Counted from the first letter of the stretch, positions 1-35,335 are shown. The stretch is 64,000 nucleotides of DNA from Lepus europaeus (GCF_033115175.1 NC_084847.1:51035612-51099611); one strand, 5' to 3'. Made by a program: numbers and translations. The notes: generated from the letters alone by a model not told the origin.

Positions 1-553
1 AGTGCCCTGATGCCCCACCCCGTTCCCTGGGCCACTCCTCTGCCCCCAGACCCTCCCCTGATCACAGGACCTGTGGGGGGGGGGTCTCTGGTCCCTGGAG
101 ATCGGCAGGGAGGTGGGAGTGTCTGTGGGCTGGGCTGCAGCCCTGAGATTCTAGGGCCTGAGGGTGGAGGTGGCGGCTCCGGGACCCAGCAGTGAGGGGG
201 TTGGGGATGATTCCAGCCCAGGGGCGGTCCCCTCCCTCCACCTGCCCCGCCCCATCCCCACTCCCAGGGAGTGTTTGCATCCCGCTTTGTGCCAGGGTCC
301 CTGTCCCCTTCCTCCCCTGGTGGGCACCCCAGGCCTGGGTTCAGAGGTCAAGGACACAGGAGCCTGGACCCACAGGGACGCCCTTGGGCAAGGGGGCAGG
401 GGGAGAGAGGCTGTCCCACACAGCCCAGGCGTCCCCGTCTCCCAGAACCCTCGTTGACCCAAGGCTGGCTGGGGCAGGACCTAGGCGAGCTGGGGACCCG
501 GTAGAACACGGTGACAGGGAGGTGCGGATGAAGGGGACATTGAGGCAACTCAC
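1..553. other. LAT2: LAT2 intron (partial)
   Basis: GC-rich intronic sequence between LAT2 coding exon 2 and the next exon, which is not in the window. I see no exon, SINE or other recognisable element in it. Confidence 0.6.
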
Positions 554-593
554 AGACTCCTCTGCTGGTAGATTTTCTCCAGCCTCTTGGGCT
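554..593 (-). CDS. LAT2: LAT2 second coding exon
   Basis: This 40-nt exon has an AG acceptor above 593 and a GTGAGT donor below 554. It joins the previous exon in phase and reads EPKRLEKIYQQRSL, matching the cytoplasmic EKIYQQRSL stretch of LAT2. The short length agrees with the human exon. Confidence 0.9.
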
Positions 594-1024
594 CTGCAAG
601 AACAGGTCTGGGTCAGCAGGCGTCCTGGGGCCCACCTCGGCTCCCCTCTCTGCAGGTCTCAAGCAGGACCTGGGGGCCGAAGTGCCCCTCCCCCACCGCC
701 ATGTTGCAAGCTAGAAGCCACAGGCAGTCCTGCCCCCCAGTCCTTGCTCCCAGCCCCAGACGCTACACTGAACCCTGCAAAACCGAAGCCCCCTCCCCAT
801 GAGCCAGACCCACTCTCCTTGGGGACAGCCACACTCCACCCCTCCAAACAGGCTGCACCAACCACAGCCCAGGAGGCCTCAGGGCACAGGTTGCTGTGGC
901 TCCGTCCATCCCACCCCAGGCCTGCGTTACCTGAGTGGGAGCAGCGCACACACAGGCCGGCCGCCAGCAGCAGCAGCAGCAGCAGCGCCGCCCCCAGCCA
1001 CAGCAGCTCCGTCTGGCTGCTCAT
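554..1024 (-). CDS. LAT2: LAT2 (NTAL/LAB) adaptor, 5' coding part only
   Basis: Linker for activation of T cells family member 2 is a transmembrane adaptor of B cells, mast cells and myeloid cells. After receptor-driven tyrosine phosphorylation it recruits Grb2 (family knowledge). Two coding exons are visible: 1024-931 and 593-554. Together they give a short extracellular N terminus (MSSQTELLWLG), a leucine-rich membrane helix (about residues 7-24), a juxtamembrane CVRC pair (Cys25 and Cys28, the palmitoylation motif that places the protein in lipid rafts), and then a basic start of the cytoplasmic tail reading EKIYQQRSL. The tyrosine-rich tail lies below position 1. LAT2 follows EIF4H in tandem, as in human. 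The identification rests on the N-terminal peptide, the exon phases and synteny. Confidence 0.93.
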
Positions 1025-1041
1025 GTTCCCCACCTGGAACG
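931..1041 (-). CDS. LAT2: LAT2 first coding exon
   Basis: The acceptor ends CAG just above 1041 and the donor is CAG|GTAACG below 931. The ATG is at 1024-1022, with 17 nt of 5'UTR in the same exon, so at least one upstream non-coding exon must exist. The exon codes 31 residues plus one base. Seven consecutive CTG codons (Leu14-20) form the core of the membrane helix. From memory, human LAT2 has a more mixed Leu/Val/Gly/Ala segment here. Confidence 0.92.
963..985 (-). repeat. CTG/CAG trinucleotide run inside the LAT2 membrane helix
   Basis: Seven uninterrupted CTG codons on the coding strand (CAG on the plus strand) encode Leu14-Leu20 of LAT2. The run is short and in frame, and it keeps the helix hydrophobic. 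Confidence 0.85.
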
Positions 1042-1439
1042 CTGCAGGGGGAGGGGGCTGTGAGCAGGGGCCGCCCCTCCCCCACTCCAGCCCAGCCCCA
1101 CTGGGCCTCAGGGCTGCTGCCTTCTCTCCCTGCTCCTGGGACCTGCCTGATCCAGCACCCCACAGACCCTGGGCCATCATCATGTTTGGACCCTGGCTGC
1201 CGATCCTCCAACCTCTCTGGGCTTGGCCAATCCCGGGGTCGTCCCATGTCTCACCCTGGAGCCGTGAGTCAGTGGGAACAAGTGAGTCCCGGCCCTGTGA
1301 CTGGCACGCCCCGCACCAGCCAGGGTGATGCCCTGCAGGGTGCAGCTCTCCCCCACCCCCGCCTCTGGGCCCTGCCCCCTGCTGCCCCTGCCCCTGTCTG
1401 TCTCCCACTGTGGGAGCCCCTGGTCTTGGAGGGCGGTCT

Positions 1440-1515
1440 CCTGGGCCAAATACTGCCTGTGCCCCAGAGCCTCAGTGGTCTCATCTGTGAAATGGGCCTG
1501 CCCAGTGCTGCTCTG
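1440..1515 (+). mobile_element. MIR fragment
   Basis: Contains the MIR-like core CCTCAGTGGTCTCATCTGTG followed by AAATGGG, matching the 3' half of the ancient tRNA-derived MIR SINE. Confidence 0.6.
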
Positions 1516-1621
1516 TGGGGAGGGCCAGGTGTTGGGGGGCAGCGGTGAGGACCCCACGTCAGGGCACCAGGGTGCCGGTTCCAGCTTGGCTCCTGATTGG
1601 TCAGTGGGCACCCTGGGAGGC

Positions 1622-1812
1622 AGCTGGATGGCTCAAGCGGTGGGGCACCCACCCAACCACGTGGGAGACTTGGACTGGATTCTCAGCTTCTGGCTTGGCC
1701 TGGCCCAGCCCCGGCCGTTGCGGCCATCTGGGGAGTGAACCAGCGGTTGGAAGACCTCTCTGTGTCTCCCTCCCTCTCTGTGTCTCCCTCCCTCTCTGTG
1801 TAACTAAACAAA
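1622..1812 (+). mobile_element. C-repeat SINE (CSINE), rearranged copy
   Basis: First of many lagomorph C-repeats. These are about 300-bp tRNA-derived SINEs with a GGC(T/C)GGCGC..GTGG head, a CCCAAGTNCTTGGGCC block, a GGGAGTGAACCAGNGGATGG block, a pyrimidine-rich stretch and an AATAAATAAATCTT/A-rich tail. This copy lacks the middle (tRNA-unrelated junction to lead block) and ends in duplicated CTCTGTGTCTCCCTCC units. Confidence 0.8.
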
Positions 1813-2164
1813 AAGCCCACAAACCTTGGGCTGCACACACACCCACGACACACGCGACAGCCCCAGCCCGGCCCCGTCTGCCCGAGACGCGTGGCTGTGC
1901 CAGGGGCCCGGCGGCCGATCTGGCTGCCTTCCTGGGGCAGGGCCACTTCCTGGTGCCCTGGGACGGGCAGAACCCGCCCAGCGCTGGGGCAGGCCCTCCC
2001 ACTTCTGTGAGGCAGGGGGAGCGGGGACAGTCACCCTGCGGGTTTGTCACGTGAGGCCAGCGCTGAGATCCTCTGGCTGGCCCTGGGGCTTGCAGAGCAG
2101 GTGCAAACGCACGGTTCGCCTCCCCTGCCAGGTCCCATGCCCGTGCCCCGACGGCCTCCCAGCC

Positions 2165-2265
2165 CACCGAGGCAGCAAAGGCAGCTCAGAGAGGTGCATG
2201 CCGTGCCCAGGGTCACACAGCGAGCAAGGCACAAAGCTGAGAGTCAGACCACGACAGGCGACCCC
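2165..2265 (-). mobile_element. MIR fragment
   Basis: Resembles the reverse-oriented MIR core: a CTCAGAGAGGT block, then CCCAGGGTCACACAGC, then a GAGTCAGACC end. Confidence 0.6.
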
Positions 2266-2343
2266 AAACGCCAGGCTCCTTCACCCCCTTTTGACATGGA
2301 GTTTAAAAACTACATGCAGTATTTTAAAGAGAGAGGCTAGCTT

Positions 2344-2645
2344 GGGCCCGGCACTGGCTGTGGTACAGCAGGGTAAAGCCTCCGTCTGCAGCGCAGGCAT
2401 CCCCTATGAGTGTGGATTCGAGTCCCGGCTGCTCCACTTCCTATCCAGCTCTCTGCTAATGCGCCTGGGAAAGCAGCAGAAGATGGCCCAAGTGCTTGGG
2501 GCCCTGCACCCGCGTGGGAGACCCGGATGAAGCTCCTGGCTCCTGGCTCCAGCCTGACCCAACCTCTCTCTCTGTCTCTCTCTCTCTTCCTCCATCATCT
2601 GCCTTTCAAATAAATAAAGAAATCGAGAGAGAGAGAGAGAGAGAA
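2344..2645 (+). mobile_element. C-repeat SINE, near full length
   Basis: Head, tRNA-like GATTCGAGTCCCGGCTGCTCC block and AAATAAATAAAG tail are present. The tail continues into a (GA)n run at about 2624-2645. Confidence 0.92.
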
Positions 2646-2939
2646 ACCTTAAGGACACTCACACGCTTGATCTATCTCCTCGGAGTCTCTCCCTCTGTTT
2701 CTGGGCCGCGGAGCACGGTGGGGGTGGCGGGAGAAGGGGGTGGCCCAGTGGCCCTGAGCAGGCCCCAGGGGGCAGGCAGGGCGAGGTAGGGCGGGGCCAG
2801 AGGCCACCACAGAGGGGAGGCTCCGAAGGCCGAAATAGCACACCGGGAAGTGGGCAGTTTTCTTATGAACAAGGTTTGCACAAGGCCCACTGTGGGAGCG
2901 CCCTCGGGCGACAGGAGCCCCCCGCCCCAGGAGGACCCT

Positions 2940-3345
2940 TGGGGACCATTCTGTCCCATCTGCTGCAGTTGGGGAAACTGAGGCCGAGTGGGGCACAGGG
3001 AGAGAGGCCACCATGGCTTAGAGCCCTGGGCGCTGCCTGGGGGCCCGACTCTGGCTCCGATGGTCTCGGGCCTTCCCTAGGCTGGCGGCGGTGCTGTGAG
3101 GGCCAGGGGAGGTGGCAGGTGGCACGGCGGTCTGGACCCTCAGGCCCAGGTGGGAGGACAGATGGGGGGAGAAGCAGAGGCCAGCGAGGGCCACCTGTCC
3201 ACAGACACCCCCTCAGCCCCCGCCCCGGCCAGCGCCAGGGATGGCTCCTTCCACCCGGCCTGGGCCCACGCTGGGGAGGTCGAGACCCATTTTACAGATG
3301 AAAAAAGTGAGGCTCCAGAGCCTGGGTGGCTGCTGGCCTGGGCTC
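2940..3345 (-). mobile_element. MIR-like fragments
   Basis: Two short MIR-like matches in reverse orientation, one around 2960-2990 (GGGGAAACTGAGGCCGAG) and one around 3288-3330 (CCCATTTTACAGATGAAAAA). The sequence between them is single-copy and GC-rich. Confidence 0.5.
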
Positions 3346-3735
3346 CCACCCGCCCCTCACGGGTCTCAGGCAGGGGGAGGGGGAGGCTGGGGTCTTCCCA
3401 GGGCTGAGGATGGAGCCCCTCCCTGGCCGCCCCAGCCACCAGCTGCTCCTGCGGGGTCTGCTGGGGGCCCCGCGCCCCCCTGGGGAAGGCTCACCTGAGA
3501 CTCAGGGGCCGCTCTCTGCGGCCGGCGCATCCCGAGCCCACGCACCTGCCCCGGGGGTCGCCAGCGCCACGCGCGCACACACACACACACTAGCAGGCAG
3601 CGGCCAGGCGGCTGCGGCAACTTCCTGTTCCCCCTCACACATCCGCTGTGTTGCCGGACAGGCTCGGGGACGAACAGGGGGTGACAGAGAGCTGTGAGGG
3701 CGGGGACAGGCGCGCAGGGACCAGAGGAACGGCCG

Positions 3736-3763
3736 CCACACACACACACACACACACACACAC
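3736..3763. repeat. (CA)n microsatellite
   Basis: About 14 uninterrupted CA units. A shorter CA tract lies just upstream near 3577-3591. Confidence 0.95.
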
Positions 3764-3800
3764 GGTGACACAGAGAGGCGGGCAGGGGAGGCACAGACGG

Positions 3801-4032
3801 GATGGCGCTGTGGCGCAGCAGGTTAGGCTGCTGCCTGTGACGCCGGGATCCCGCCTCCGAGCGCCAGTTCGAGTCCCGGCTGCTCCGCTTGTGATCCAGC
3901 TCCCTGCTCGTGCACCTGGGAGGCAGGGCCGGCTCAAGTGCTTGGGCCCCTGCCCCTCATGTAGGGGCCCCGGATGGAGTTCAGCCACCTGGCTTTGCCC
4001 TGGATCTTGGGGGCATCTGGGGAGTGAAGAGA
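3801..4032 (+). mobile_element. C-repeat SINE, 3' truncated
   Basis: Clear GATGGCGCTGTGGCGCAGCAGG head and tRNA-like block. The copy stops after GGCATCTGGGGAGTGAAG and has no A-rich tail. Confidence 0.9.
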
Positions 4033-4885
4033 CACACACAGAGGACACGGGGCACAGGTGAACAGGGACAGAGATGCCCCAGGGGACTGGTGAGTAAGGA
4101 GATGGAAGGAGGGGCCAACAGCCGGGGGTAGGGGGCAATAGCGGCGACAGCAGGAGCCCTCGTCTGGGAGCTGGAGCCCTTCCCCACCTGGCACAGGTGA
4201 CTCCTGGAGGGGAGGGGCATCGAGGACAGCACAGGGCACTGGCCTGCACCTGCCCAGCGGCGGCCCCACCAGGTGTACAGCGTGGCTGGGACCACCTCCC
4301 CCCTCCCTTGCACGGGTGACCCCGGAGCTCCGGATGCCCTGGCAACCTGGGAGAGGCCAGCCGCTGCAGGTCCAGGAAACCACAGGAAGGGGCCGGTGCA
4401 CAGGGCCCTGTGGGTCTGGGGGTGGCGGACACCTGCCCGGGAAGCCAGGAGAGTAGGGCTCCGTGTGTTCCAGGAGCCAGAACCCCTCAGGCCTGGGATC
4501 TGCCCTTAGGGACCCCCTCTCCACCCTAGCCCAGGGCTGGGCTCAGCCTTTGTCCCGGTGGCTGACCTGGGCTGCCCGCTTCTGCCCCCTGGTGGAGGAA
4601 GAAGGTAGCACAGCTCAGGGGCGGGCTCTGTAAACCCCTGTGGGTGCGGCTGTTGGGAGCTGGGCTGCCCTCATCTACTGAAGCCAGCGCCCCCTGGCTC
4701 CCAGCCCGGGCGTGGCACCGCCACACAGCCCGTCCCCTGGAGCAGTGCCGGGGGCAAGGACCACAGTACAAGCCAGGGGACAGATTGAGCGGCCGGAGGC
4801 CCCGCCCTTTTGAATAATTTTGCATTCCCTCCAGTTCTACTTTATTTCTAGGCCTCTAGTCAGTTGTCAAGCAAATCTAGGCAGG

Positions 4886-5098
4886 GGGCTGGGGTCGTGG
4901 GGCAGCGAGATAAACCTCCACCTGCAGCACCGCCATCCATGTGAGCGCTGGTGCGAGTCCCGGCTGCTCCGTTTCCGGTCCAGCTCCTTGCTAATGCGCC
5001 TGGGAAAGCAGCAGAAGACGGGCCAAGCAGATGGAAGACCTCTCTCTCTGCCTCTCTGTAACGCTGCCTTTCAAATAAATAAATCTGAAAAATAAAGT
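4886..5098 (+). mobile_element. C-repeat SINE with internal deletion
   Basis: The head and tail are present, but the centre jumps from GACGGGCCAAG to CAGATGGAAGACCTC, removing about 100 bp. It ends AAATAAATAAATCTG plus an A-rich tail. Confidence 0.9.
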
Positions 5099-5162
5099 AA
5101 AAAAGCAAGACACCGAGCGTGTAACGGAAGAGCTCGGAGAACCTGCATCCCAGGTGTCAGGG

Positions 5163-5618
5163 TCTCGCGGGCTTTCATTCTATCTGAGAGGCAGAGAGAT
5201 GCGCTGGGCCACTCCCCAGATGTCGCAACCACCAGGGCTGGGCCGGGCCAAGCCACTTAGTCCAGAACTGGGTCTGGGTGTCTCACGGGGGCAGCAGAGA
5301 CCTGGTCCCTAAGTCATTGCTAGCTGCCTCCTGGGCTGTGCACAACCCGGAACTTTTTTTTTTTTTTTAAAGCCATTCACTCCCCCAACCCCCATTTTTA
5401 AAAAGATTTTATTTATTCGAAAGGTGGAATTGCAGAGGTGAAGAGAGAGAGAGAGAGGTTTTTCATCCACTGGTTCACTCCTCAAATGGCCGTCACAGCT
5501 GGGTCGATTCGAAGCCAGGAGCCAGGAGCTTCTTCCGGGTCTCCCACGCAGGTGCAGGGGCCCAAGGACTTGGCCATCTCCCACTGCTTTCCCAGGCCAC
5601 AGCAGAGCTGGATCGGAG
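5163..5618 (-). mobile_element. Two C-repeat SINE fragments
   Basis: A degraded fragment (5163-5258) has the GAGAGGCAGAGAGATGC and CACTCCCCAGATG blocks. A better copy (5397-5618) starts at AAAGATTTTATTTATTCG and stops at AGCTGGATCGGAGC, so it has lost its head. Confidence 0.8.
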
Positions 5619-6024
5619 CACATTCATCCCGAGTGCGCGATGTGCATGGGACGTCCAGCGATTCCCAGGAGGCCTGGGCTGTTTATACAGCCTCTGGCCG
5701 GGCAAGCTGCTTCCCCACTTCCCGTGACAGCCAGCAAGGAGCTCACAACACCCACCTGTCTCCCACAGGGACCCAAAAACCAGTCGGGGCTCTTTCCCAC
5801 GCTGGGTCGTGCACCTTGGTGAGCCAGCGCACGTTGGTAGGCAACTGAGGCAGCCAGCAGGAGGCTGTACTCCAGGTTCATGGTCATCAGAGCCCAGCTC
5901 CCCTCCTCTCCCCCACGACAGACACCTCCTGGCCTCACTGCCCTTCCTGTCTCCTGCCCCGAGAGACCTCTGGGAAGTGCCAGCCTTCTGGGGAGGCGGC
6001 TGCCGCTTCTGCCGCTGCCACTCC

Positions 6025-6205
6025 ATGTGGTGATCCAGCTCCCTGCAATGCACCCCAAGGCGGCGGAAGACGGCCCCTGCCACCCACATGGGAGACCTGG
6101 ATGGAATGCCGGGCTCCTGGCTTTGGCCTGGCCCAGCCCTGGCTGTTGCAGCCATTTGGGGGAGCGAACCAGCGAATGGAAGCTCTCTCACTCTGCTTTA
6201 CAACG
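6025..6205 (+). mobile_element. C-repeat SINE, 5' truncated
   Basis: Begins in the GTGATCCAGCTCCCTGC block and runs through GGGAGCGAACCAGCGAATGG to the pyrimidine stretch. Confidence 0.85.
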
Positions 6206-6942
6206 GATTTTGGGACGACCATTTGGGAACTTTGAGTCCCAACGCCCCCTTCAGTTCCATGTCCCTGCCTCCCTGCCCAGAGCTGCTCCCTGGGGGCCCA
6301 TCCTCCCCCAGGCAGGGCGTGTCTGTGACAGCTCCCTGGGGTCACTCAGCCGCCAGCGGCACAGCGAGCACCCCCCGTGAAGACGGGACTCGATGCTTCC
6401 GGTACACAGGGAACCTGGAACCCCTGGTGTTTCCTCCTCGCGCGGCCATGAGCGTAGCAGAGACCCGGGCGCAGAACGCTGGGGCAGCAGGGCCGCCAGC
6501 TGCGTCACACAGGAACAGCTCGGAGGTGAAGTCAATGATGTCAGCGCCCCACACCCACGGGGCCCTTGCTTGCCAACAGGGCTCGTGGGGCTGGAAGGCT
6601 CCACAGAAGACAAGGGGGCCGGAGAGGTTCTCCAGGGCCTCACGGGAACTGTGCCTGCCTGCCCACTTCAGTGTCAACACCTGGGTGGCCAGCACCCTTC
6701 CCCTCACCCCCATGGAGCTGCATGTGGGCCAAGCCTACAGCTCATAGGCTGCTGTCCCCTTCAAAACTCCTGAAGCTCCGCCCAGAGGCTGCAGGGGGGA
6801 GGAAGGACTCCCACACTCACCCCTGAGCAGAGCCCTGCACTCAGGACCTGCCTGCCCTCACGCAGCGCCCTTCCCCACGCCCCCGGAACTCTGACACCTG
6901 TTGCATTCTTTCAAGGGGAGAGCCGGGCAGGTGTCGATGCTA

Positions 6943-7040
6943 CCGCATCCTGTCCAGCTCCCTAATGCGCTGGGAGGCCACAGTGATGGCTGGAGTAGCC
7001 GAGTCCCTGCCACCCACCTGGGGAGACCTGGGCCAAGCAT
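6943..7040 (+). mobile_element. Degraded C-repeat SINE fragment
   Basis: CATCCTGTCCAGCTCCCTAA and CTGCCACCCACCTGGGGAGA match the middle of the C repeat. Both ends are lost. Confidence 0.5.
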
Positions 7041-7374
7041 GTCCATTTCTGGGCTGAACCAGTGGACACAAGACCCTCCACCTGCTGGCTCGCTCCCCCA
7101 GTGTATGCGCAGCCAGGGCGGGGCCAGGCCAAAGCCAGGGCTCCACCTGCACCCCCCAGGTGCCCAGCAGAGCCCCAGACATCTGAGCCAGACCGGCAGG
7201 AAGTGACCCCAGGCAGCGGAGGCTCAGGCTGTGGGGTGGGGGCGCCCCAGGTCCCCTGCTGTCGGCACTGACCTGTGATTTGGAGAACCTGCCAGCGACG
7301 TGGCGCTCACGCCCTGGGCAGCTACGGAGAACTCAGAAATAAAGACAAGCGTTCAATATTACGTAAGGTTTTCT

Positions 7375-7380
7375 TTTATT
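7375..7380 (-). terminator. EIF4H: EIF4H poly(A) signal AATAAA
   Basis: AATAAA on the minus strand (TTTATT on plus) is followed in the transcript direction by a U/GU-containing stretch, giving a likely cleavage site near 7350-7362. Confidence 0.75.
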
Positions 7381-8390
7381 TAAAAGATCATTCACAAAAT
7401 ACCATATCCATAGATTTCCTTTCTGTCCTAGAGCTGAATGTGGCGAGTGTCTGGACTTCCATTCTTACATTACAAGTCAGCCGCGCTGCCCGGGAGTTTG
7501 GAGGAATTGGCTTTGTCTATCGTTTCCACATTGAGGATGTGAGGCATCGGGTCGGATCACAACCACGCAATGCATGTCTGTCTTAAGTTAAGTATTGGTG
7601 TTACACAAATGGCTCTCGTCTGGAAGCGGGGGTGGCAGGAGGAGGGAGGGAGTTCTGTAAATTGCTGAGACCTCGCAACGATGGCAGAGAGAAGCCGGGG
7701 CCGGAGCGGGGCCGCACTGCCCGCGGACCCCCGTCCGCGCCCACGGGAGCAGAGCGAGACGGGGCGCTGGGGCACGGCTCGTGTGTTCACGGCCAGGTGT
7801 GCCGGCTCCAGGGCCTCTGCCTTGGCCCTGCTCCGGGGGACGCGCTCCACGCTGCACACGGGCACACAGTGTCCCCAAAACTCGGTCCCCTCCGGTCGGC
7901 GGAGCTTCGCCGGCTCGGCCTGGCAGACTTTCTCTGAATCCACCGAGGGAAATAAAGTGCTCGGGGCGGTGGGCGGCCCGGGCTTCTCTCTGCTCTCATG
8001 CAGGAGCACGGGGGAGGGACGCAGGGACGCGCGGACACGGGCGCTGGTGCAGGCCTCCCGGGCGCTGGCCAGCACCGGCACTGGCGCCCCTGGGAGCGTG
8101 CAGTGGTCGACACGGACTGCTCCCCGATAGCCCACGCCAGCCTCACCCTTCCCGCGGCGGGGGTGGGGTGGGGCATCGGCGCCCAGCAGACAAGCCGCTG
8201 CCTCGCTAGCCGCAGCAACACAGAACTCGACATGCAGGCTGGAGAAGCACTGAGGAGCTCAAAGGCACTGCCGGAGGCCGGCCAGTGTCTAAAAGAAAGA
8301 GAGCGAGCCGCGAGAGGGGGGAGCACCTGAGCCTGGCCACGCCCGCCCCGGAAAGCCCAGTGTTGGAAGCAAAACGGGGGGCGGGGGGGG

Positions 8391-8417
8391 GTCAGGAGGA
8401 GGGCGGGGGGGGGCGGC
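8391..8417 (-). repeat. Poly-C tracts in the EIF4H 3'UTR
   Basis: G-runs on the plus strand (8382-8391 and 8406-8414 approximately) are C-runs in the mRNA and could bind poly(C)-binding proteins. No function is shown. Confidence 0.6.
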
Positions 8418-8650
8418 AGGAAAAGAAAAGGCATGGAGCAGGCATGGAGCTACAGCAAAGCCAAGAATGTACTAAAACCACTTGTCAACAGCTGACATGC
8501 ATTCGCAAGCTCCACGCTTCCGGGGCCGGGAGTGGGGTGCGGGACGCGGGCAGGGAGCTGCAGGGCCGTGGGGCCGGGGCCGGGGCCCGCCGTGCCACTG
8601 CCGCCGCCACCTCCTGGCGCCGCGCCGCGCCCGGGCCCTCCCACGCAAGC

Positions 8651-33350
<24,700 letters not shown>

Positions 33351-33460
33351 TTGCCGTCTCCGCTCCGAGAGGAACCAGGGTGAGCGAGGAAGGACCCCGC
33401 AATATAACTCCCCCCCGCCCCGCCGCCGGGGCTGTCCGCCGCGCCGCCTGATCGCAAATC

Positions 33461-33500
33461 GCACGCACGCACGCACGCGCACGCGCGCGCGCACGTACGC
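33461..33500. repeat. Alternating purine-pyrimidine GCAC/GCGC tract upstream of EIF4H
   Basis: Forty bases of unbroken purine-pyrimidine alternation (GCACGCAC.. then CGCGCGCGCG.. then ACGTACGC), about 70-110 bp upstream of the likely start site. A shorter (GC)n tract lies at about 33588-33600. Such tracts can adopt Z-DNA when supercoiled. Confidence 0.85.
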
Positions 33501-33994
33501 CGCCGCCGCGCCGCGCCCGGCCTGGGCCGACGGGCCGCTGCTGGCCCGGCGCGCTCTGCGGCCCACGTGGGACGGCGGCGCGCAGGCCGCGCGCGCGCGC
33601 ATGGCCGGCCGCGCGGACCCATTGTGTGCTGGCCCGGGGGCTGCGCCCCGCCCTGCGGTGCGCGCCGGTGCGCCCCGACACCCCCGAGAGCCCCTCCGCG
33701 TCCGCCGGCGCCGGTGCTGCCCCCGGCCCGCTGCGCTTTCGCACCTCTTCCGGGTAACCCCCGGGTCCGAGCCACCTTGGCTGGGGGAGGCCCCCACGGA
33801 GCGGGGCGCTTGCTGGGACGGCTCGGGGGCGGGGGCGGGGGCGGAGGGCCGGGGCAGGTGCGGGGGTTGCACCCTCGCCGAGCCCTGGGAGGGGGGTGGG
33901 CGTCGGGGCCCCTGGCTTTGGCCCGGTGCCTTTGACGTCTGCACCAGGCTGAAGCCATGGGCCAGGAACTCTCTCACGCGGGGCCCGAGGACCG

Positions 33995-34232
33995 TCCTTA
34001 TTTTAAAGGCAGAGATACGGAGAAAGAAGGGGAGAGACCCAAACGGCCTCAATGGCCAAAGCCAGGAGCCTCCTCCAGGCTTCCCACGTGGGTGGCAGGG
34101 ACCCAAGCACTTCGGCCATCCTCCACTGCCTTCTCGGATGCACCAACAGGGAGCTGGATCGGAAGTGGAGCAACCGGGATTCGCACCGGTGCCCACATGG
34201 GTTGCTGGCGCTGCGGGCCGGGGCTTAACTTA
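33995..34232 (-). mobile_element. C-repeat SINE, tail truncated
   Basis: Begins in AAAGGCAGAGATACGGAG and ends near GCTGCGGGCCGGGGCTTAAC. It is the first repeat upstream of the EIF4H promoter. Confidence 0.85.
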
Positions 34233-34254
34233 ATTGAGACACTATGAGATAGAA

Positions 34255-34440
34255 CCTGGCCTGTTAACCTCAGCTCCCCGTCTTACTGCTGGGTGACCTC
34301 AAGCAAGCCGTGGGGCCTCTTCAACAACTCGATTCTCTCATCCAAGGGACCCGGAGAGCTCCGACCTCTCAGTGCTGTGAAGACTGAAATAAGTGTTTGT
34401 AAAATTCCCGGCACGGGCACGCCCGTATTGAGTGCCAGCA
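34255..34440 (+). mobile_element. MIR element
   Basis: CTGGGTGACCTCAAGCAAG, then a CTCTCATCCAAGGG region, then AAGACTGAAATAAGTGTTTG, in the order expected of MIR. Confidence 0.65.
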
Positions 34441-34751
34441 GGTGTCTGGCAGCCTTGTGGGGTGCGTGCATGGATCATTTCCAGATCGATTCTACGGTCA
34501 AGGAGCCTCCCGGATGGAGGGAGCAGGCTTTGAACTGTTAGCCCCTGGCTCAGACACGGGCCAGGGGTTTCCTGTCTTCCTGCATGGTTCAAACTTGGCC
34601 CCTTCCTCCGCACAGCTGTCCCGTAGCTCCGTGGGTGCATTGAATGAAAACCTCACTGTTTGTGCCCACATGTTTGTCGTTGGTCCGAGGCCGCTGAGAC
34701 CAGAGTTGCAGGCCTTTGGCACAGCGGGGGAGGTGCCGCTCGGCACACCTG

Positions 34752-35015
34752 CGGCCATATCGAATGCCCGGGTTCCAGCTCTAGCGTCATCTCCCTGCTA
34801 ATGCACACTGTGGGAGGCAGCAGGAGATGGCTCATGCGCTTGGGTCCCTGCTGCCCACGTTGGAGACCCGGATGGAGTTCCAGGCCCTTGGCTTCTGCCT
34901 GGCCCAGTCCAGGCTGTTGCAGGCATTTGGGGGAGTCAGTAGATAAAAAGATTGCTCCTCTGTCTCTCTCTGTCTCTCTGCCTTTCCAGTACAATGAAAA
35001 TAAATAATTTAAAAA
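34752..35015 (+). mobile_element. Older C-repeat SINE
   Basis: CTCCCTGCTAATGCACACTG through a CTCTGCCTTTCCAGTAC tail. The head is degraded. Confidence 0.82.
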
Positions 35016-35189
35016 TGCGGCTGTTACTGGTTTAGGTCCTTACTGTACATTTTATTGTTCTCTTACAGTGTACTAGTTACAGAAGGCTGTAGGACAGTGT
35101 GTCGTGTCACAGTGGCACCAAGCTCACACACCTTGAGCTTTGTGCGAGTGTCCTGAGATGTTGGCACAGTGGTGAAGTGGCCTGCGGAT

Positions 35190-35335
35190 GCATTCTGTCA
35201 GCAGGTGTCTCTGTCATTAGGCTACATGTGACTGTTGTGTGACCTCAAGTGAGTTGCTCAATCTCTCAGTTCTTTGCAGGATGGGAATAATGGTCACGGT
35301 GATACTCATTTTCAGTGATCATTTGAAATACACTG
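35190..35335 (+). mobile_element. MIR element
   Basis: GTGTGACCTCAAGTGAGTTG, then CTCAATCTCTCAG, then GGATGGGAATAATGG. Confidence 0.65.

Larger units (their letters stand above)
1042..7354. other. Interval between LAT2 coding exon 1 and the EIF4H 3' end
   Basis: This interval must hold the LAT2 upstream non-coding exon(s) and promoter, but I cannot place them. It contains C-repeat SINE copies and fragments, ancient MIR pieces (about 1440-1515, 2165-2265, 2940-3010, 3280-3345) and a CA repeat. The rest (for example 4040-4880 and 6210-6930) is unremarkable GC-rich single-copy DNA. Confidence 0.6.
7355..8650 (-). other. EIF4H: EIF4H 3'UTR
   Basis: About 1.3 kb between the stop codon and the only AATAAA on this strand in the interval. 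It includes two long C-runs in the transcript (plus-strand G-runs around 8380-8415) and is CpG-rich at 7680-8110. No SINE has inserted. The exact cleavage point is inferred. Confidence 0.8.

Noticed and set aside
192-1328. 378-codon plus-strand frame across LAT2
   Set aside because: It is a shadow on the opposite strand of GC-rich LAT2 exons and introns and has no recognisable domain.
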